Source of the DNA: Ignelater luminosus
Taxonomy: Eukaryota > Arthropoda > Insecta > Coleoptera > Elateridae
Direction of reading: 5' to 3'
Assembly: GCA_011009095.1 (NCBI GenBank)
Contig: VTPC01006119.1
Location: 1-64,000 of the forward strand
Length of the DNA: 64,000 nucleotides
Of this stretch, positions 56,236 to 64,000 are shown piece by piece. The notes beneath the pieces were generated by a model. The model was not told the origin of the DNA, searched no databases, and saw nothing but the letters and a program-made list of their open reading frames with translations. A program made the position numbers and the translations under genes. Each line of letters opens with the position of its first letter. The stretch's first letter is position 1.

Positions 56236-56694
56236 AGATGAAGCAAGAAGCCACTAGAGAGCCACGGAAAACAATCATCTCCAAGAAAGTAACAACAGGC
56301 ACCTCTCGTGCATAGATAATGCAAAAACAACAGCACACCTTAAATGAAACTCCTACAAATCAAGAACTAGAACCTGAAGCAAACACGTAAGGGAAATTTA
56401 GCCAAATAAATGCTTGACTCGATAACGAAGAATAAAGTATTGGTGCTGTACCAAAATGCACAACCACAAATGGATAGAAGAGATCTTCGAATTGGGGTCT
56501 TTAATTCCAATGGCATTATCAACAAAAGACTTGAGCTAGAAACATCTGCTTGATCACAGAAACTCATTGATAAAATTCATGATTATAAAGTCTATCATAC
56601 ATTTCACCCAAATAACCAAGTGAAAGGAGGAAGAAGAAGAAGAATCGATTAAACATCATCAGGAACATCTCCAGGAAGTTTACTGCCCACTACG

Positions 56695-57105
56695 ACATAA
56701 TCTAAAAAGCTCATATTAGTACGCCTTTATAATTGGAAAAGATTGTAATACTAAACATGAGGACTGGCGATCAAGACTGACTACCACAACAGAACTGCGA
56801 CTTTTTTATTGCCCGAAAAGTCTGAGCTAATTTTATGGACATACTAGAAGACACTTTTGATCTGAACTTGAATCTTTCAGCGCCCACTAAGACATAATCT
56901 AAAAAGTTTAGACTAGTGCTTCTTTAACGAAGAGAAGAGAGGTTTAAAACTGAAAAAAATTGTAATGCTAAGCATGAGGACTGGCGATCAAGATTGGCTA
57001 CCACAGCAGAGCAGAGAACTGCGACTTTTTCATTGCCCGAAAAGTCTCAGCTAACTTTATGGACATACTAGAAGACAATTTCGATCTGGACTTCAATCAC
57101 TTAGT
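56695..57105. repeat. Tandem duplication inside jockey endonuclease, period about 187 bp
   Basis: Two units start with 'GCCCACTA.GACATAATCTAA' at 56695 and 56882 and share 'AACATGAGGACTGGCGATCA' or 'AGCATGAGGACTGGCGATCA', 'TTGCCCGAAAAGTCT' and 'ATGGACATACTAGAAGACA'. The second unit carries about 25-35 extra bases. Confidence 0.9.
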
Positions 57106-57600
57106 AGTAATACTAACCCTCAGCAAAACAATTAATAAAAAAGAAGCGCGTCCTGCCTTGACCAATACAACCACTGATTGGGAACTCTTCAAACAAGAAC
57201 TACAGAACAATATAAACCTCAACATCTGACTCAGAATCAAAGAACAACTCCATGACGAAATTAAAAATTTCATAAAAACAATTCAAAATTCAGCATTTAG
57301 CAGATTACACGCATAACCAAAGGAAATAATTACCCCGCAAAAACTAGTTGGCTTGTAGCTGAAAAGCGTAGAGGGCAAGTATCAAGAGATCCAATAGATA
57401 AAAAGATTTTGAACAACAAGACCTAAAGACTACATAAAACGAAAGATTCAGAAACTCAAGAATGAATCATTTAATTACTATTGAGGTGAGTTAATCCCTG
57501 AAAAAAACTCTAGCTACTCTCCAAAATGACCAAGCAACTAATTAAGGTGTGATGAATAATTTAATTAAAAACAAACTAATAAGTTTACAACAAATTTGAC

Positions 57601-58587
57601 TTAATCTCCTTTAAAGTATTCTCCTTGGCTAGCGATGTACTTATTCCAACGGTGGTTCCATGATTGAAAGCTCCCGTGGCCCTCTCAATGTCGGGAATGG
57701 TGTCAAAACGTTTTCCTTTCAGCACGATTTTTATTTTTGAAACGAGCCAGAAGTAGCATGATGTTAAATCCGGAAGTAAAGCGGATGTGGACAGACAGGA
57801 ACCTTTTTTTCGTCCAAAAACTCACGGATTAGAAGCGAGATGGGAGGAAACCACGGGCCCATTTTTCTGGTCTCTTTCTCTGTACATCGTTTTGCAAACG
57901 TTGCAGTAGGCCCTTGTAGTATTCGGAGTCGACAGTTGTTCTTTCTAGAACGAATTCTGACTGCACTATCAAAAAAACACGATGAGCATGACTTTCACGT
58001 TCGACTTCAATTGACTTGCTTCCTTAGGGCTAGGAGAACCATTCGCTTTCCATTGCAAACTCTGAATTTTCGTCTCAGAGTCATATCCATACACCGAACT
58101 TTTATTCCTAGTTATAATGTTTTTCATAAAGTCCGGATCTGCTGCAAGACGATCCTTCAAGTCCGTACAAACTGACACACAATTTTCCTTCTGTTAGCAA
58201 ATCAAAAGTCTGGAAACAAATTTTGCACTCACTCGTCTCATTTGCAAATTATTAGTTAAAATGCTTTGCACGGGCCCGTGCGAGATGTTCAGTTCGTTGG
58301 CAAGCTCTCGAATAGTGAATGGCCTGTTTGCACGAAACATTTTTGCAATTTTTGCGCGTTTTCGTCTGTTTTGGAGGTCGAAGGACGTCCCTACCTTTGC
58401 TCGTCTTCAATCGACACATTTCCGTTTTTAAATCGCTCATACCACCGTAAACAGTCTTCGGAGTCACCACATTATCGCTATACACTGCTTTTAACATTTC
58501 CTAAGCTTCTTTGTCACTCTGTTGCAGCGTGAAACAAAACTTAATCTTCACGCGTTGTTCGAAATCCGTGATGCGCGACAGACATGG
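57601..58587 (-). pseudogene. Mariner-family (SETMAR-type) transposase pseudogene
   Basis: Minus-strand mariner transposase almost end to end. ATG at 58585-58587; frame changes follow at once. N-terminal HTH region: 'EMLKAVYSDNVVTPKTVYGG' (about 58440-58500). Central frame 57969-58178: 'SVCTDLKDRLAADPDFMKNI', then 'ITRNKSSVYGYDSETKIQSL'. The catalytic G-D-E-x-W of relatives reads R-N-K-S-S, so the first Asp is lost. 'NSEYYKGLLQRL'-like sequence follows; the second-Asp block (usually 'H-D-N-A') is deleted and the third (usually 'P-D-L-A-P-x-D') is destroyed. The end, 'NKYIASQGEYFKGD' and stop at 57601-57603, is the family's normal C-terminus. It lies inside a jockey LINE. Terminal inverted repeats were not identified. 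Confidence 0.88.
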
Positions 58588-58829
58588 TAAACACAACCTC
58601 ACTCTCCCAGCTTTGGAAGTCGACTGACAGATCACAACTTGTTCCGACTTGTCACTGTTGATTTCTAAAAATCAGGCTATCCGGCTTATTACTTCAAATC
58701 GATGTAGCGTTAGCAGTTGCTGCTACAAAAATTCATTCACTGTATTTTTTTATCATATCGTATATTAGAAAAATACCTGTGAAAGAGATAGCAAACAGAA
58801 AGCAGTTGTATTTGCTAGCTGAAATATTT

Positions 58830-59085
58830 CAGCCTAATCAGATGGAAATAGATGATCACTGATATTGTCGAAAGAGCCCTAGAGAAAAAAGAAATATGTA
58901 CTGCGCTGTTCTTAGGTGTTAGCCAGGCTCTTAATAAAGCATAATGGTCTAATCCGTACACTATTTAAGATACTACCAAGAGAGTATGTAGACATCCTAA
59001 AGTTATACATATCAGAGAGAACTTTTAGAATCAAGCGGGAAGATGAGTACTCTGATCTTATGGACGTCAGAGCTAACCCATAAGT
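58830..59085 (+). mobile_element. Jockey-like LINE, RT fragment right of the mariner
   Basis: Plus strand, same clade and orientation as 55430-57545: 'ITDIVERALEKKEICTALFL' (about 58857-58915), 'GVSQALNKA' (motif A, where the family has D-V-x-Q-A-F-D), then 'ILPREYVDILKLYISERTFR' (about 58968-59030) and 'KREDEYSDLMDVRANP' (about 59033-59083). It stops before the G-V-P-Q-G-S and Y/F-A-D-D motifs. About 190 residues expected between 57.5 and 58.8 kb are missing in addition to the mariner insertion. Confidence 0.75.
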
Positions 59086-59093
59086 ACTATCGT

Positions 59094-59111
59094 GGGGTGT
59101 TTCAACACCCC
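59094..59111. repeat. Perfect 8-bp hairpin
   Basis: 'GGGGTGTTTCAACACCCC', arms of 8 bp with a 2-base loop, right where jockey RT homology ends. A related 'GGACACCCC' lies at about 59264-59272. Might be a terminus or fold-back element. Confidence 0.6.
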
Positions 59112-59279
59112 AACCTGAATGTTTTCTTGTGTCAACTCTCGATATGTAATTGTACAGTTTTCCCATGCTATCTAATCTTCTAACTCGATGACGTCTTCTT
59201 ACTAGTAGGGAAACCACGTTACAAAACATTTTAGTTTGCAAGTGGCGTGCATCTGGTGTGTTAGGACACCCCGCCATAA

Positions 59280-62200
59280 TAACACTTTTATTATTATTTT
59301 TTGACCTATTTAACCAAATAGCAATTGGAAGCTTTCGCTGAAAATTTTAGTGATGATACGGATGCACTTAAGAAAGAACACACTTTGTCTTTTTGGGCCA
59401 ACAACTCCAATTCTTATATTATCTTTTCAGCAGTCAAAAACCACTGCCTCCCATTTATTATTAACAATAATAGCACATAACAAAATAGTGGAGAGGTTAA
59501 AACTTCTTTTACCAAAATTAAATTCATGACGTAATAATATAGAGGCGTTATTCTACAAAAAGAAGTAAATGAAGACAATAGCTAAATAAACGGGCGCCAC
59601 TAGAATTCTCTATCTATACGGGTGAAGGCAGCAACTTGTATTACAAATTTGTTATCCTTGAATAATCAAGGAAATAACACAGCTTGAATATCTTTTACTG
59701 TTACTGTAATTATTTTGTGTTTTATTTGTTTAAGCAGAAATCTTAGCTATTAAAATTAATACTCTCAGACGATTCAGGAAAATTGTTCAAGCAAAGCAAA
59801 CGATTTTTAAGCTTTTTCGGGAAAGTTAGAATTTTTATTAAAATGTTACACAAATCGTGTATAATAATCCTGATTAAACATTATACTGAATCGTATCAAG
59901 AAAAGCTTTTTAACTTACAATATACGACAGAACTTAAAATAATTCACTGAAGAAAGTTTATTCAAGGGTCTAAAAAGCTCTTTGCATTTTTCAAATAACA
60001 AGTGCAAGTTCTCTTAATTAAGTAACAAACAAGGATTTTGAACGGTGTAATAAAAAAAATTATAATAAAATTGATAAATTCTACTTACATTTATAAGCGA
60101 TAGATGCCACTATCGTTGAATTTTGTTCCTTTGGGAATCCTTCCTTACACTCAAACTGAATATTTGAATTTTAAAGAAAGAAAGTACGCCGAGGCAATTA
60201 ATATCAACATGAGCATCCAGTTTATTATTTGCACTGACAGAGATGTTGTAACGAGCCAGTGCTCAAAGGTATGCACAAGTCCCGTCCAGGCCAATGGTAG
60301 ATGTTAAATCCCGTAGCTCATGCTGCAGATGGGGTGGATTCTCAAATAAACTTGGCTAGTCTCTCACAACGAGAAGCTCACCGTTTTCCAAAACTCTTAT
60401 TAAACTAATAAATGGTCGTAAAAGAGGGCGCCAGCAGTCGTAGATCGAAGGGTTCTGATGGTCGGTCACGCGACTACTCGTGAATCCGACACCCTGTATA
60501 TAGGCCTCTTACGAAACCTCCCCTTTGTGTAACTTACTTCGTGGAAGCTCTATTAAAACTCGCTCTGACGTTTCACCAATGAGACTCAATACACAAAATA
60601 AACACTGTATAAGCACTTGATTTGTCTTACTTAATTTTGCTAAGGAAGTCCTCTGAAGACTTCCTTCTTTTAAAACGATACAAGAGAGAAATGCCAATTC
60701 AACATTTACTTCTCTCTTGAGCAAGGATATCTAGTCTATAATTGAAATTTGGAATATACACTACGTGCTTTTTGATAGCCAAAAGAACAAAATAATGAAA
60801 TTAAGCTGCTTCGCCTGGACCAGAGATTCACTTACAAAAACAAAAATACAAGAAGTCAACCTTACTTACATTTATTAAAACAATAATGATAATAAAAAAA
60901 AATGAGTCAAACACACACAAACAAAAATACAAAAACAATAACAAAATAACACTACAAAAAAATATCAATAAGAGGCATAAATTAATTTCTGTTTGGAGAA
61001 CAGAGTCGATAAAATAATAAAAAAAAACAGAAACAAACTATAAGAAAAAAAAATTATTGCAATAAACAAAGCGAAATGATTCTGTTACGTTAAAATTTTA
61101 AAATAGAACACAAAAGATCAAAATTCAAATATTAATTAACCCGACTAAGGTAAACTTGACCATAAATTGTTAAATATTGGCAACTGAACTTTACATTTAA
61201 GAACAAAGAAATGATTGCCAAGTTAGTAATTTTGTTGCAACAATTCATCAAACACCAGCTAAAATTACCTGGGAACGTTCCTGTTACAAATTAGTTAAAA
61301 ATTTACTTGTAAAAATTATGATTCAATAAAACAATACGAAACTGATCCTGTCTAAGCAAAGTTTTCGTATAAGATATTTCACAAAGTTCGACGTTCTTCT
61401 AGTCTTTAAACATTAAAATTCATATAATAAAACATAGCAGGTTTTCTTTCTTACTCATACAGGAATTTTTTCTTCCAGAAGGTATGTGCAGACCTCTGTT
61501 TTCCGACGAAAGGCAGCTAGATCCAATAATTGAGAAAACTTTAATTTCGAAGAACAACCACTTATTTTACGTTAATAACAAAAAAACATAAGAACAAAAT
61601 CCAGGCGTTTACACACAATTTTATAAACGAAAATCACTGAGTCTCAAGCACTATTAAAATTTTGCGGAGCTTCCAAAATGTAGTATACACACAGATGCTA
61701 CACCAACGGGGCCAAAATGGTTGCGTTCCTACCCTCTACAATTTCTGCTTCCTGGAGGACACTAGCGTAATTATATTTTGGTTATAATTCCCCACGATAA
61801 CGAAATTTATAAGCCTTGCTGTTGGCAGACAAACCACTTTCTTCCGCGACTATTGCGCGTCTCTGACACGAAGAAATTACGATTTCTCCAGTCCGATCTC
61901 TTTTTTTTTCTAAGAGGGTCGCTTCACTTAATTTGGTTTGAATCTAATTAGGGGATGTAGAGGTAAACGTCGAAAATTACCACACGTTGGTTCAAGTCAA
62001 CAGCTATCCACGTCATGCCTAACCTCTGCGTTTTTTGTTACGCAGTTCGTACTTACGGAAGTGGGGTTAAAAAGTCGGATATACACCCTAACAGATTAAG
62101 ACATTAATATTCTTTATGCGACAATGGAAAATTTTACTTGTAGATTCTCTAGTTTAAATTTGACTTCCCCGAGACTGTGTGACTGCAGTATTGCAGCTAA

Positions 62201-64000
62201 TGATTGTGGGAATTTGATATTGGAAATCAACGAAAGACACGTCTACTGGAGTCTAGGTGTCGAGACCACAAAAATATTAATTCTTTAAAATAACATTATA
62301 ACAAACATTCGTTTAATGAAACAATTTAAATATTGCGCGTCAAGAAAACAAATATCCGAACGAAATTGAAAAATAACATTACAATGTTCGTTGTAGACAA
62401 ATCCTCAATTTAGGTATGTAAAGAGTTTATGCAATGTACGTATTTTAAAAAAGAATAATGGCCAGTTGCGTCGGTTGGAAAATCTCAAACAGCAACAAAA
62501 ACTTGCAATAAAGAAGTTTCAGTTCGAGACAGGCTGAAAAGATTAACTGTAACATTAGAATGTACTTGCGTGCAAGTAAGATGACAATCTCAAACAAACA
62601 TATGAGATGCTAATAATGTAGTAGGATCTGGTTTTGTCTTGTAGTTGTATAATATCGTGCATTATGCAGCCATGGGATTCACTTTATAGTTATAATGCGT
62701 TACTGCTGTAATTATAAATTAACCTCGTAGCAACAAAAACATACACATATATATTTGCTGAATATTTCGTTTCTTTTGAAACACTGATGTGTTTACTTAA
62801 TAAAAATATACCTACTGTATTGCTTCTGAATTACTTACTATGAAATCCGGTCACGTTTTCTACGTATCGTCGTTTCAATCTGGTTTTGTGTTATTGATTG
62901 TCACTGTAATTTCCGACGATACTAAATGTTTCTTTAAAAACTCTAATCTTTCTACTTCGATATATAATTGACTACGTATAACAATGAGTTTTAGTTTGGC
63001 GTCCGCATATTTTAATTGCAATGTTAATAAACAACGTGATTTGTATGTTTACATACAATAAATTCTGGAGTATTAGACACGACTATCAATCACAATTCGA
63101 ATTCTTGCCGAAACACAAAATGTCAACGATCTCGGTCTCGAGCGATTAGTTGTCTTTATCGAACAGTTGTTGTTCTCAGCTTTAATAGAGCACAGACAAA
63201 CATTTTCTGCTATTAGAAGATTGAAAGTAAATCTAAAACAACTTGATTATGACCCTAGAAGTGAAATCTTGAATATATGTACATTTTAAAGTTTTTTATT
63301 TTCTCAAATGCTATTACCATTCTAATACGCTGGCTGTTTGTTGTTTTGCTACTGAAAATCATTTGTTTATTACTTTTAATATTCCAAAATCTCAGAAGTT
63401 AAGAATTACAGTACTTTAGAAGACATAATACAGCTCACAAAGCAAGTAACCGATAAAAGCGACCTTCTCCACTAGTATTCATAGAATTGGGGGACTGAGA
63501 GATTGATTGCTGAACTCATCAAGAGAATTATTGGAGTTTTTAATCTACCCTTCAACATAAAGGGACGCAGCCCTCAAGGCGAGCATTATATGAGCTTTTA
63601 CAAAACAAACTTTAAATCACTATCGTTCATAATCATAAATAACTCTCGTTTTGAAATTTAATAAAAATATCATATCTTATAGATGGAGTATTTTAATAGG
63701 TTTTGCTTTAAATGGAGTTTTTAGTTCCTATTTATGAGTTTCCTAGTTTTTAGTTTTCTGCAGCTTAATCCTATTTACTGTACTAGAGTCTTAATAATTA
63801 AGTAGACCGAGTGTAAAACTAGGACAGCCCTTACTTTAAATTTTAACAGGGATACTTTAATGTGGACTTTCCTTTAATTTAAGGCGATGCTGACGCATCC
63901 TTTAAGGTTATTTATTTTTAAATTTTAAATGTCAGTTTAGACTAAGTACAGATGATAAATAATGGAAATACAAAATCCGTTAATATGTTAAATTGTGAAA
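59280..64000. other. AT-rich stretch to the window end, no gene recognised
   Basis: A-rich simple sequence is dense at 60890-61060. A 67-codon plus frame at 60104-60307 and a 71-codon minus frame at 60509-60724 resemble no known protein. A slightly less AT-rich patch at about 61660-62070 has no recognisable content. Confidence 0.5.
60488..60502 (-). repeat. Transposon-terminus-like motif ACACCCTGTATATA
   Basis: 'GACACCCTGTATATA', that is 'TATATACAGGGTGTC' on the minus strand, a common terminus of insect MITEs and related elements. The adjoining less AT-rich 100 bp (60400-60487) would be element interior. No second terminus found. Confidence 0.35.

Larger units (their letters stand above)
55430..57545 (+). 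mobile_element. Jockey-like LINE, 5' part: ORF1 and endonuclease
   Basis: Plus-strand jockey-clade non-LTR retrotransposon. ORF1 remains are at 55430-55678 and 56026-56235. Endonuclease: 'DLRIGVFNSNGIINKRLELE' (about 56481-56540), matching the 'L-R-I-G-x-W-N-A-N-G' start of jockey endonucleases; 'YKVYHTFHPNNQVKGGRRRR' (about 56586-56645); then 'VSANFMDILEDNFDLDF' (about 57045-57095; the catalytic S-D-H region reads N-H). It continues with 'TDWELFKQELQNNINLNI' (about 57175-57228) up to about 57480, where the RT would begin. A tandem duplication sits inside the endonuclease. The RT N-terminal half is missing; the RT resumes at 58830 beyond the mariner. Confidence 0.8.

Noticed and set aside
58912..59277. 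121-codon minus-strand open frame opposite the jockey RT
   Set aside because: The plus strand carries recognisable RT motifs in the same interval; the minus frame shows no known domain and is judged an antisense shadow.
1..64000. CRISPR arrays, operons, ribosome-binding sites, phage modules
   Set aside because: No regularly spaced repeats and no prokaryotic gene organisation; content is eukaryotic.

Overview
The window looks like repeat-dense, gene-poor chromosomal DNA from an arthropod, most likely an insect. It is strongly AT-rich, has no bacterial-style gene packing, and every long stretch of recognisable coding sequence is a decayed transposable element of a class common in insect genomes. 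This is inferred from element content and composition; no host gene was identified that would fix the species.

Layout. 1-1019: piggyBac transposase pseudogene on the minus strand, running off the left edge. 5.6-9.3 kb: Penelope-like element (PLE) remains on the minus strand, in at least two pieces (RT, YADD, GIY-YIG endonuclease), with a ~150-bp repeat present twice and a tRNA-like SINE head. 9.3-10.3 kb: plus-strand Gypsy-type pol fragment, followed by a ~90-bp-period minisatellite. 11.1-12.9 kb: RTE/BovB-like LINE (minus) with an internal RT deletion. 14.2-14.6 kb: plus-strand LINE RT scrap. 14.7-15.06 kb: a 113-codon open frame (minus) behind a good splice acceptor, the best candidate for a host exon. 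15.9-17.3 kb: two LINEs tail to tail, one apparently inserted into the (TAAG)n tail of the other. 18.3-19.9 kb: RTE-like LINE (minus). 24.1-25.1 kb: mariner transposase (minus) with its C-terminal part tandemly duplicated. 28-31.5 kb: long LINE (plus) with ORF1-like coiled coil, endonuclease and RT. 34.1-38.9 kb: a three-copy interspersed repeat, a LINE (minus) with a ~20-bp target-site duplication, and an unclassified, less AT-rich, coding-like block. 42.2-43.1 kb: pogo/Tigger transposase (plus). 43.9-46.4 kb: LINE (plus) with a (TAAG)n-type tail. 48.6-52.2 kb: Ty1/copia gag-pol pseudogene without visible LTRs. 55.4-59.1 kb: jockey-like LINE split by a mariner (minus). The rest is AT-rich sequence without recognised genes.

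No element is intact: all carry stops, frameshifts or deletions, and several have lost catalytic aspartates. The genes do not form a pathway; they are layers of independent insertions. The most informative structures are nested insertions with readable target-site duplications, internal tandem duplications in two transposon pseudogenes, the composite PLE locus, and the unclassified block at 36.7-38.5 kb. I did not find convincing evidence of a new functional system.
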